Source of the DNA: Diospyros lotus
Lineage: Eukaryota; Streptophyta; Magnoliopsida; Ericales; Ebenaceae
Assembly (NCBI RefSeq): GCF_014633365.1
Contig: NC_068348.1
Location: 682,001 to 746,000 of the forward strand
Reading direction: 5' to 3'
DNA: 64,000 nt
In this document: positions 36,401 through 48,400 of the stretch, one piece after another
Numbering within the stretch: position 1 is the stretch's first letter
Layout of the letters: each line of letters opens with the position of its first letter
The notes under the pieces: generated by a model
What the model saw: only the letters and a program-made list of their open reading frames with translations
The model's database searches: none
What the model was told of the DNA's origin: nothing
Translations under genes and position numbers: made by a program

Positions 36401-39400
36401 TCACCATGAGCATTTTGAATTCTTGGTGATGCCATTTGGGCTCACCAATGCCCCGACCACTTTCAATCTCTCATGAACATAATTTTTGAACCCTATCTTG
36501 GAAAGTTTATATTAATATTCTTTGATGATATACTCATTTATAGCCCCACTTTTGAACAACATTTAACCCACCTTAGAACTACCCTTGACATACTCAGATT
36601 TCACTAGCTTTTTATTAAGAAATCTAAGTGTGCATTTGGTTAAGGTCAAGTGGAATATTTGGGACACCTTATATCAAAGGGAGGGGTGAGTACCAACCCC
36701 CAAAAGGTAGAGGCCATGGTGTCCTGGCCAAGGCCGACTTCGATGAGAGCCTTAAGAGGATTTTTGGGGCTAACAGGGTACTACCATCGGTTTGTAAAGA
36801 ACTATGGGGTAATTAGCAAGCCCTTAATCGAATTGTTGAAGAAGGGAAGTTTCAGCAGGGGGCCAAGAGCAGAAGAGGCATTCGAGAATTTAAAAAGGGC
36901 TATGAGTAGGGTGCCAGTGTTGGGGCTTCCTAATTTCAATAAGGCCTTTATTCTGGAAACAGATGCAAGTGGAACAGGGATAGGGGCAATTTTGGTGCAA
37001 GAAGGATGCCCTCTAGCATTCTTAACTCAAGTGTTGGTTCCTAAACACTTAGAGCTCAGCATATATGAAAAGGAATTCTTAGCAGTGTTGATGGCTGTTG
37101 ACAAGCGAAGGCACTGCTTGGAGGGGGGAAATTTATAATCAGAACGGACCATGAAAGTTTGAAGTTCATGTTGCAACAGAAACTTCAAACGTAGTTGCAA
37201 AGGAAGGGGATGGCCAAACTCATGGGATTGGATTACATAATACAATACAAAAAGAGGAAGGAAAATATAGTTGTCAATGCACTTTCAAGGTGCCATGAAG
37301 AAGTGAGTTTTGCAGCTATGACAATAGTGGTGCTCTAGTGGTATTGGGAGGTTATTGACAGTTATGAGGGGGATGAGAAGCTTAGACCCTTACTGGAAGG
37401 ATTGGTTGTTGGGGCCAATGAGGCATATGGGTATACTTTAAATGGAGGAATATTGAGATACCAGGGGAGAATAGTGATTGGAGATAATGCAGACCTCAAA
37501 AAGAAGATATTTCAGGCCTTGAATGAGTCTCCCTTTGTGTGTGTGTGTGGGGGGGGGGGGGGGGGGGGGGGGCATCCAGGGGAACAAAATACTTACCTGA
37601 GAGTTAGGTGGATTTTCCATTAGCCAAGGATGAAATCAGAGGTTAAGGAATTGGTGCAAGCATGTGACATTTGTAAGAGATGTAAATTAGAAACGGTGGC
37701 CTACCCTAGGCTACTACAGTCTTTGCCTATTCCCGAACAAGCTTGGTCAAGTGTGTCTATGAACTTTGTGGAAGGATTGCCCAAGTCGGAGGGTAAGGAC
37801 AACATTCTAGTAGTAGTGGACAGATTGACTCAGTTTGCCCATTTCATAGGGTTGACTCATCCCTACATAGCTCAGGAGGTAGTTAGGGCTTTCTTGGATC
37901 GGGTGGTTAAGTTACATGGGACTCCTAAGTCTATAGTTTCAGATAGAGATAGAATTTTTACTAGCATGATGTGGTAGGAGTTGATGAGGTCATTGGGAAC
38001 AAAACTGAGCATGTCCACTGCTCATCACCCTCAAATGGATGGACAAACTGAGAGGGTGCACCAGAGCCTTGAGACTTACCTAAGATGCACCTGCCTCTTA
38101 CAACCTAAGGAGTGACATAGGTGGTTAGCCTTGGCCCAGTGGTGGTACAATACTTCCCACCACTGCTCAATCAAAATGACCCCATTTGAGGCCTTGTTTG
38201 GGTACAAACCACATGTTCTGCCTGCAGCGGGGGAAGGATCTAATGTTGCTTCAGTAGACGATTATTTGCGGGAAAGGAGGAAAGTGACACAACAACTGAA
38301 GCAAGAGTTAGCTTCAGCTCAGAATCGTATGAAGCAGTTTGTCGACAAGAGGAGAAGTGAAAGAGAGTTTGAAGTAGGGAATGAGGTGTATTTGAGACTG
38401 AGGTACCCTCACCTGAAGTCTTATCACCCGGGGAAAGGCAACCAAGCTCAGTCCCAAGTACTATGGGTCATTTTGTCATGTGTCTCGAGTAAGAGGGGTG
38501 CTTATGTAATAAAGATATACTATGAGTAGAAGATAGTATATTAGGAGTTTGCATTAAAAGGTTGTAATTAGTTTGTTGCCGCTTTGGGAGTAGTACATTC
38601 CCAGCAACGGCATTCTGTTACGCACATGGGCGCTGGTGGCTGGCTTTATAAGCAGCTGTCCAACTCGTGAATAGGCATGAATGAATATTCTTAGAAGTTT
38701 CTATTCTCTCTTTTCCTTTCTCTCTTCTCCCTACTGATTCTCTCTTCCCTAAACCATTCGTATCATTCTATCGGAAATTCATAGTCAGCTCCTCGGAAGC
38801 TGACATTTGGTATCAGAGCGGTCTTCTTGGGCGCAAGCAGAGGCAGAGAAGAATATCCATATGGCCGAAGGGACGAGGATGAAGCAGATGGAGTCTCAAC
38901 TACAGCAAGTGGCTACAACAGTGGTGGAGGTGCAGACGAGAATGGGAACTCTCGAATCTTCAATTGGAGCAGGGGTAGATGCTTGGATTGATCAGGCCAT
39001 GGAGAGGTGGCGGGGTGAGAATCGAGAACAGAATGCTCGGTTCCATGAGCAAGTAATGGAACAGATGTAGCAGATTATGCGAATGTTCTCAACTCAACAA
39101 CCGGTGAGACTTTCCGCTGATTTTCTGCAAAGGGAGTAGTCGGAACCCATTCTTCAAGGGGTAGGAATGGAGCGCCGACAAGTGGGAATGTCGGAGATGG
39201 AATTCGAGCCGGAAGGGACTGGCGATAACATAAGGGAGAGAAGAGCGAGAGCTCAGGGGGATCGTTATCAACCAAACTTTCCGGTACCCAAACTGGAGAT
39301 TCTGCTCTTCGATGGAGAAAATCCTAGATGGTGGGTAAGGAGGTGTGAACAGATGTTCGCCTTGTATCAGGTGCAAGAACAGCAGAAGGTCACCCTGGCC

Positions 39401-42400
39401 TCTGCCTACCTGAACGACATGGCTGATGCATGGTACCAGGGGTGGCTGGCGGAGAAAGAAGGCAGCCCATGGAACGAGTTCGCGGATGACTTGTGTGAAA
39501 GATTCGGAGATCGGAGTATGCGGGATATAGTTGAAGAGTTTAACAAGCTCAAGCAACTTGGAACGGTACAGAATTACCAGCTCAAGTTTGAGGAGCTGAG
39601 GTCCTTAATGATGATACACAATCCCCATCTATCAGAAGAGTATTTTGTATTGAGTTTTATTAGTGGCTTGGGAGATGAAGTAAGACCCATGGTGAAAATG
39701 ATGCAGCCAACAACAGTGAGGTTGGCTGCCGAGAGTGCAAAGTTGCAAGAAATGATGATTGAAGCACTGTTAAAAAAGCAGCGCAATCAAGTGAAGGGGG
39801 TGATCACTGGGGGTTGGCAGACTGGTAGCAGGACTCAAGGACGAGATGCGGTGCACAGTGGTAAGGGGGTCCTGGCATTACCTCCTGCAGCCCTTAATCC
39901 GACAACTGGAGGAGGGTTAATGGACGCCAAGCTAACCTATGTTATAGGTGCGGGGATAAATACTTTCCGGGACACAGATGCAAACGACAAATCTTGTTGC
40001 TGGAAGGGGAGGACGAGGAAGGACTCGTGGAGGAAACTTCAGGAATGGAAGAAGGTGATCAAGGAGAAATCTCCCTACACGCCCTAAAAGGGGTGGCACA
40101 TAGCAAGATCATCAAGGTGGAAGGGCAAGCTCACCAATGTTCGCTAATGGTACTTATTGATAGCGGAAGCACCCACAGCTTCCTGGATGAAGGCATGGCG
40201 AAGAAGTTGGGATGTGAAGTCTCAGATGCCCACCCTCTCTCGGTAACAGTCGCAAACGGAAACAAGGTACTGAGTCAATCCTCGTGTTTGGGATTTTGCT
40301 GGGAGATGAATGGGGAAGCATTTGTGGCAGATTTGAGGCTGTTGAAATTGGGGGGTTGTGATGTGGTACTTGGGGTTGATTGGATGAGGGGTGTGAGTCC
40401 CATCAGCTTCGATTTTAACAAGATGGAGGTGACCTTTGAGAAGGATGGAAAAAAAAGGGTGCTCAAGGGCAGCCAGGAAGCAGGTATGTGCAAAATGATA
40501 ACGGGAAAGAGACGTCAACGGTTGCTCAAAAGCAAGTTCTCCCAAGTAGTGCTGCTGTTTTCTATCCAGGCTTTGGAAGTGTTCGAGAAAGAACCAGAAT
40601 AGGGAGGAGAATTGGCAATTACAGTGAGTAGCCACCCACATGACCAGTTAAAGGTACGCGAAACTAACGCTCTTAACATGCTATTATTTGAGTTCAAAGA
40701 CCTCTTTTCCGAACCTAGCTCATTGCCTCCAAAAAGGCCCTGTGACCATACCATCCACCTCAAACCCAATTCAGAACCAGTGAACGTTAGGTCCTATCGT
40801 TATCCTCCCAAACAGAAAACTGAGATAGAGAAACTCATCCAAGACATGTTACAAAAGTCGATTATCCAACACAGCGATAGCCCTTTCGCATCTCCCGTAC
40901 TCCTTGTCAAAAAGAAAGATGGTTCATGGAAATTTTGTGTGGACTATAGGCAACTCAATGCCATAACCATCAAAGACAAGTTTCCCATACCCATTGTAGA
41001 AGACTTGCTTGATGAATTGAAGCACGCTTCAGTTTTCACTAAGCTGGATCTTAGAGCAGGGTACCACCAAATTCGAATGGAGCATCGGGATATCCCTAAA
41101 ACCGCTTTTAAAACTCATCAAGGGCACTACGAATTCAAGGTAATGCCCTTTGGACTCACTAACGCCCCAGCCACTTTTCAAGCATTAATGAACCAAATAT
41201 TTGAGCCCTACTTGCGTGTATTCATTCTAGTCTTTTTCGATGACATTCTGATCTATAGTTTCACTTTCATTGAACACCTAGCCCACTTGAGAACTACCCT
41301 CAAGGTCCTTCGACTCAATAAACTGTATGTTAAGAAGTCTAAGTGCTCCTTTGCACAAAGTCATGTGGAGTATTTGGGCCATATAATATCTCATGCAGGA
41401 GTCAGCACCGATCCTAGCAAGGTAGCAGCCATGGTGGAGTGGCCGAGGCCTCAAAATGTCAAAGGCTTGCGGGGATTTCTGGGCTTAACTGGCTATTATC
41501 GCCGGTTTGTCAAGGATTATGGAGTTGTTAGTAGGCCACTAACGGAATTGCTGAAAAAGGATGGCTTCCAATGGAATGGCCGGGCTGAGGAGGCTTTTGT
41601 TAAACTAAAGGGAGCTATGAGCGAAGTACCAACATTGGGCTTGCCGGATTTTGACAAGCCATTTGTATTAGAGACAGACGCCAGCGCTGTTGGAATTGGA
41701 GCTGTCTTGGTACAAGGAGATAGACCCTTTGCCTTTCTTAGTAAGGCATTGGCTCCTCGGCATCTCGGGTTGAGCATTTACGAGAAGGAGCTGTTAGCGG
41801 TGCTGATGGCAGTAGAAAAGTGGAGGCATTACTTAGAAGGCAGTAAATTTGTGATCAAAACCGACCATGAAAGTCTGAAATTCCTACTTCAACAGAAATT
41901 ACATACACAATTGCAACGAAAGGGGATGACTAAGTTGATGGGATTGGATTATGTTATCCAATACCGGAAGGGAAAGGAAAACTTAGCTGCAGATGCCTTG
42001 TCAAGGTGTCATAGGAAGGGCATTCTGCTGCTCTTACGGTGATGGTTCCAGACTGGCACAGGGAAGTGGCCTCGAGTTATGAAAATGATGAGAGTATGCG
42101 AGAGCTGCTACAACAACTGGTGGTGGATCCTAGTGCTAAACCAGGTTACACCTTGACTAATGGGCTTATCAGAAACAAAGGGAGGCTGGTAATAGGAGAT
42201 GATGAGAATTTGAGGAAAAAAATTGTGGAGACGCTGCACAGTTCTCCAATAGGGGGCCACTCCGGAATAGTTGCTACCTATCACAAAGTTAAGCAACACT
42301 TTCATTGGCCCGGGCTAAAAAAATATGTGATGGACTGGGTGTTGAGTTGTGATGTTTGTAAACGGTGTAAATCAGAATCGGTAGCCCACCCCGGGTTATT

Positions 42401-45400
42401 GCAGCCACTAAGTATTCCAGGAGGGCCTTGGGAAAGTATCTCAATGGACTTCATTGAGGGTCTACCCAAATCGGAGGGGCGAGATTGCATAATGGTGATA
42501 GTGGACAGATTCACCAAGTATGCCCATTTCATCGGATTGGCACATCCCTACACAGCTCAAGAGGTAGCAAAAGTGTTCCTAGACCAAGTGGTGAAGTTAC
42601 ATGGAACCCCTAAGACTATAGTGTCGGACAGGGACAGAATTTTTACGAGCCTCTTGTGGAAGGAATTGACTGGAATATTGGGAATTCAACTCAGCATGTC
42701 GACGGCCTATCATCCCGAATCCGATGGTCAGACCGAGCGAGTAAACTAATGTTTGGAGACCTACTTAAGATGTGCTTGCTTCTTACAGCCGAGGACTTGG
42801 CATAAGTGGCTCGCATTGGCACAATGGTGGTATAATTCTAACTACCACAACTCCATAAAGAGGTCCCCGTTTGAAGCCCTATATGGTTATAAACCGACCT
42901 TACTGCCAGACCTGGGAAGTTCTTCGACAGTGGCAGCCTTGGATACTTACCTTCAACAGAGACAACAAGCCTTCCAGTCAATCAAAACGGAATTGGCCAG
43001 CGCTAGGAATCGTATGAAACAATTTGCTGATAGAAGGAGAAGTGAACGGGAATTTCAAGTGGGAGAGTGGGTGTATCTTAAGCTTCAGCCAGGCCATCTG
43101 AAAGCTCTACTTGGGAAGCCCAGTTCAAAGCTCAATCCGAGGTATTATGGCCCTTTCCTGGTGTTAGCTCGAGTTGGGAATGTGGCTTATCGTTTACAGC
43201 TGCCGGAAAATTCCAATATACATCCGGTTTTTCATGTGTCCTTGCTAAAAAAGGCAATTGGGCAGCAAGCGGTCAATCCAGAGCTACCTCGCCTTCCAGA
43301 TTCAAATGACAGCCCAAAGGAACCTATAGCGATACTTGACAGGAGAGTGATATACAATCAAGGAGCTCCCATCATCCAGGTGCTAGTGCAGTGGTCTAAT
43401 CTACATTCCGACAACAACACTTGGGAATACCTTCCAGATATTCTCAAACAATTTCCCAAGGCAGCGGGACTTCTCACCATTTCTTGAGGACAAGAAGAAT
43501 TTAAAGGGAGGGGAGATTGTCATGTGTCTCGGGTAAGAGGGGTGCTTATGTAATAAAGATATACTATGAGTAGAAGATAGTATATTAGGAGTTTGCATTA
43601 AAAGGTTGTAATTAGTTTGTTGCCACTTTGGGAGTAGTACATTCCCAGCAACGGCATTCTGTTATGCACATGGGCGCTAGTGGCTGGCTTTATAAGCAGC
43701 TGTCCACCTCGTGAATAGGCATGAATGAATATTCTTAGAAGTTTCTATTCTCTCTTTTCCTTTCTCTCTTCTCCCTACTGATTCTCTCTTCCCTAAACCA
43801 TTCGTATCATTCTATCGGAAATTCATAGTCAGCTCCTCGGAAGCTGACATATTTCCCATAGAAGCTAAGGTGGGAAAGGTGGCATATCACCTGAGAGTCT
43901 GAGACTACCTGCAGGGTCACTCATTCAGCCTGTATTTCATGTTTTGCTCCTAAAGAGGGCAGTTGGTGGACAATCAGTGAGTTCTACATTACCTACCCTT
44001 CCTAAGGAGGCTGGCCAGACAGTGGAACCAGAATTTATTTTGGAGAGAAGGGTGGTATACAGACATGGGGCTCCTCTCATTCAAGTATTGGTCAGGTGGC
44101 AGGGCAGATCATCAGAAGACAACACCTGGGAATACTTTCCAGATCTTCTCAAGCAATTCCCAAGAGCTGCTAGCCTCCTTAGCATTTCTTGAGGACAAGA
44201 AAATGATTAAGGAGGGGGGAAATGTCATGAAAATGGCCCTTACCATAGCTCATTTAAATTTTTGTTACTTTTACTCAAGTTTGTTAGGCTGTAGGGCCCA
44301 CCTTGGCAGGAGAATCTCTCCTCCCAAACGTTGATGTATATTCTCTCCTATTTGGGGAATGAAGGGAACTAACAAAAATATCAGAATTCTGCAAGATCTC
44401 TCTTCTCTTCTCTCTGTTCTCTGTCTCGTTCTTCTCTTCGTTCTTCCTCATTCTTCTTTCTTTTTCTCTCTGTTTCTGCTCTCTTTTTCGATGTTTGGTC
44501 CTTCTAATTCATATTGGATTGGAAGGAAAGGCATTGTCAGGCTCAGGCCGTGACAGGCGAGAATGCTAATGACTGCTTGTCTTCATGTTTTCTAAGTTAT
44601 CTCCTTGGGATTTTGGTGAGAATTGTTGTTGTTTTTTTTTTTTAAAGTCAATGGTTAGTGTCTACCATTTAGTTATTGCTGGTGAACAATGTGAAATAAT
44701 CAAAGTTTTTAAATTCCAAGTTCCTGTGAGACTTGAATCCTTTTAAGTCTTTTTTTCTTCTCTCACTTTTTCTCTCTTTTAACTGGCTTAGATTTTCTTC
44801 CATTTTACTCCATGTTAGATACGTGGTTAATATCAACTCATTTCGGATACAGTTTGGTTTTTGTGATTGCAGATTTTTTCACTGCAATGCTTATTCGTTT
44901 GATTGGCATGAACCTTCAGATTGCTTATAATCAAAGCTTGAAGTCACTGGGCCTTGTTGGATTGCTAGAAAACAAAGGTAATTCTAAAATATTATTTGTT
45001 ATTGGAACATGTCCTACCCTAGTAACTTGATGAATTACACTATTCAAACTTTTATTATTATTATTATTATTATTATTTTTTTTTTGGCAGAGGTTCTTCC
45101 TTCTGGGGATATTGCTGCACTTGTGTACTTATGGAATCCTTTTACCATAGTCACTTGTGTGGGGTTGTCTACATCTCCACTAGAAAATCTGGTTGTTGTA
45201 CTGTCCCTTTATGGAGCCTGTACACGTAAGAAGTTATTTGGTTTTTTTTTGTCCTATACATTGGTACTTTAATGCCTTGCACGTTGTCTGACTTACTCAA
45301 GTTCCTTTTCTGCATCTCCAGTTGAATTTATCAATTCCTTAGTACTGACTCTTTGTCTTTTGTTTCTTCTTTCCTAGTTGTGGATTCAACTACATTTTTC

Positions 45401-48400
45401 TTTTTTCTTTTCAACAGTTGTTGTCTTTGCTCCTTTGCTAATGACTTGCTTGTGAATCCTAGGCAGTTGATCAAGGATAAAATAATGCATATCCATTTAA
45501 ACTGAGACAACAATCACTTATTCCCTTTTCCTTTTACGAGTGTGATATGCGGCCAATTCATAGATAGTTTCTAGTTATATCACTTTTATGGCATCAAGAA
45601 CTCATATTAAGATATTTTTATTTATTTATAATAATTGTTATTTTTCTTCTACTATACCCATATTCCTCTTGAAAACTAGTGAGTTTTTGTACATTACTAA
45701 TGATATCATATGCTACTCAAGCTTCACTATGTTTCTTGAATTATCATCTAGCAAGATTTTGATACCTTCTAGAGCTTGGTTGGTAATTAAATATGTTGCT
45801 TAATAACAAAGGAACAAAAATAGCACTTTTTCTATGACATAATGATATTATTAATGAGGTCATTTCACACAGTTAATGGGAATGAACTATCCCTCATGTG
45901 TGCCTTAATATATGCTACTTAATTAATATTATTGTGACTGAGATATTGACGGGCAAATGCTTGTTTAAAACTCTGGTTGTGGTTACCATTGGACATTTGC
46001 CTGTAAAGGCATTATTCATTCCCTGTCCTGATCAATTGCAGAAAAAATTCCTTTGGCTGCTTTTGGATGGGTCATAGCTACACATTTATCCCTTTATCCT
46101 GCAATTTTGATCGTACCGGTATGTGTTCCATTCCTCTTTTGCTTGTAAGGGACAGTAGGTTCTTCATGCAGCATGTAGGTCAAGACAGTAGTAAAAATTC
46201 TGGATTAAATTCTGTTTGCTCACCCATGGACACCAATTCTGTAATTTGATAACTTTTATTTTCCAGGTGATATTTTTATTAGGTTATGGTCCAGATACTC
46301 CCCCTAGGAAGTTGTTCCTGCAAGTGAACTCCTGTAAATTTGGAGATAATTCTTCAAGTGATACCTCCTGTCAACACAAGGATCTGACAAGTCAACAACT
46401 TGAAACAATTTATTTCTCATGGAAAAAAGTTGTGTATTTCTTCTTGTGGGCATCTATGTGGGCATTTTATGTGTTAGTTCTATGTGGAATTTCTGTTAAA
46501 CAGTATGGAGGTCTTCGGGAGATGTTTAAGAGGTAAAAATCTCACATCATTATATCTGGTTGTAATCTCTAAGAATTTGCAGTTTGAAATCGCATGCTTA
46601 TTTTTCTCATTATCTTTTTGCTTTAGCTTGATGAACGTTATAGCTTGGTAGCTAACTACCTGATAATGGTGCCCTTGTTCCAGAAGTATATTTCTTATCT
46701 GGCGACTCCATTAGAAAGTTGTTTAGAAGTTGAACCTGTCACTTTGCTGAAAGTAATTTTTTTTTTTCCAGTTTTAAAGTGATATTCAGTTATGATTTGC
46801 CCCACATAGTCGGATAAAGGCTTGATATGTTGTTGCATTCCAGTTATGACTCGACTTTATTTTAAGCCTTTGCAGAGGAAGTTAACTGTCTCTATGGAAA
46901 GTGATTTTTGTTACTGAGTTGATCGTATCTCTAATTTTGAACCAACCCACAACACATATCCATGATGAATACATATGTAACCTAATTCCATTTTCCATCT
47001 ATAACCCATTTACCCTTTGTATGAAATACATAAGACGCCTATTATTTTTCTGTCAACAATGCTCATCCACATGTGCAAGCAATTGGGATGGAAACCTTTT
47101 TCTTTCTTTCCATGTGTCAGATTTTTGCAAATTAGCACCTAGGTATCATAAACATTAATTTACTTTGTACAAGGTTGATTCTGTGTGGACTATCCCGAAA
47201 TGTTAGTTTTATGAAGTTATGTGGGGCTAGTGAAACAGCATCTACTAATTACTATATAATTGCATTTTGTTGTTTTTTCTTTTCCAATTTCCTTGTTATC
47301 TGCTTCAAAGAGTGACTTAATTTGGCTATTTATCTAATGATTTTGCTAGTCATATTTATAGTTGGTGTTTTGCATGGATAAATTGTGCAGAACTTATGGG
47401 TTTATTTTGACAGTGGAAGATTTGTCTCCAAATATCGGTGTTTTGTGGTAAGTGAAAAGTTCCTTGTGGGGTTTGTTGTGTGTGAAGTATCCAGTTCAAT
47501 ATTTTGAGGTTTTTCACTGTTATGATCTATATACTTAAATGCAGGTACTTCTTTGCAGAAGTTTTTAATTTTTTCAGGAATTTCTTTCTGATAGTGTTCC
47601 ATTTAAATATTCTGTTCATGATATTGCCATTAGCCATACGGCTGAACCACAGGCCTTGCTTTCTGGCTTTTGTGTATATATCAATCTCCTCAATGCTCAA
47701 ATCGTACCCTTCTGTAAGTTCTCATCTTTCCGTTCCTGATTGACTTTCACTAAGTGAGTTGTTTGTGTGATTAGTAGAAAAATAGTCCTTGATCTATTTT
47801 TCTCCATTGCACTTGATGTAAAATTTATTCTTCATGCATGCCTGTTAAGGATCTTCAGATAATATTTGTCTACCTAACAGATAAAGATATGCTTTTGTCA
47901 AAATCCAGTAACATATGTGACTGGAGAATGCACACTTTCATTTCATTTCCCAAACTAATATAAAGAAAATTTAGAAGGAAAAAAAGTTGAGGAGTTTGTG
48001 TCATCTCTGATGAACAGTGATCTTTGCCAATCCATAGCCAAGGCTATAATTGAGATTATTAAACAAAATGTGTTGTCTTGCCTTAGTTTCTGTAAGCTTC
48101 CATGTTTTTGGTGTTTCTCAACTGCCTGTTTATTTCAGATGCTGGGTTACTATGGGTGTCTACCTTTTGTATTAACTGGAGTCAAGATGTTAAAGGATAT
48201 TGTAGATGTAATCTGATTGCAATTACAACCTGAGGTAGTGAGGTTAGAAGGCGCAACAACAATTGGAGTCACATCAGTAATCCAATATAATATTCAAAAA
48301 GAGTTTTGAGAAGTCCAGTTCTCCAAAATCCTTGGTTGATTTTTTCTCAAGATGCTAAATTACTTAACCTTTGGTTCTGGATATTTTGATATTAATATGG

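Larger units (their letters stand above)
38474..43849 (+). mobile_element. Element C: youngest full-length Reina-like chromovirus, inserted in element A
   Basis: The LTRs are 38474-38805 and 43518-43849, 332 bp each, and differ at five positions by my count (1.5%). Flanks are CATTT (38469-38473) and TATTT (43850-43854), a duplication with one change. The primer-binding site TTTGGTATCAGAGC follows the 5' LTR and a polypurine tract AAAGGGAGGGGAGA (43503-43516) precedes the 3' LTR. The interrupted element A frame (...YYG / [12 protein letters not shown]) resumes on the right. Confidence 0.94.
27581..44555 (+). mobile_element. Element A: Reina-like Ty3/gypsy chromovirus in PIG-U intron 4, host of three later insertions
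   Basis: The element is bounded by LTRs at 27581-27998 and 44223-44555 and by the exact 5-bp duplication GGCGA (27576-27580 and 44556-44560). Its own sequence occupies 27581-29950, 30541-30583, 36036-38473 and 43850-44555. The rest is a copia-type solo LTR, element B and element C. It lies in the same orientation as PIG-U. The reading frame continues exactly across each scar, which confirms that all three insertions hit a once coding element. It is the oldest layer of the nest. Confidence 0.92.
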
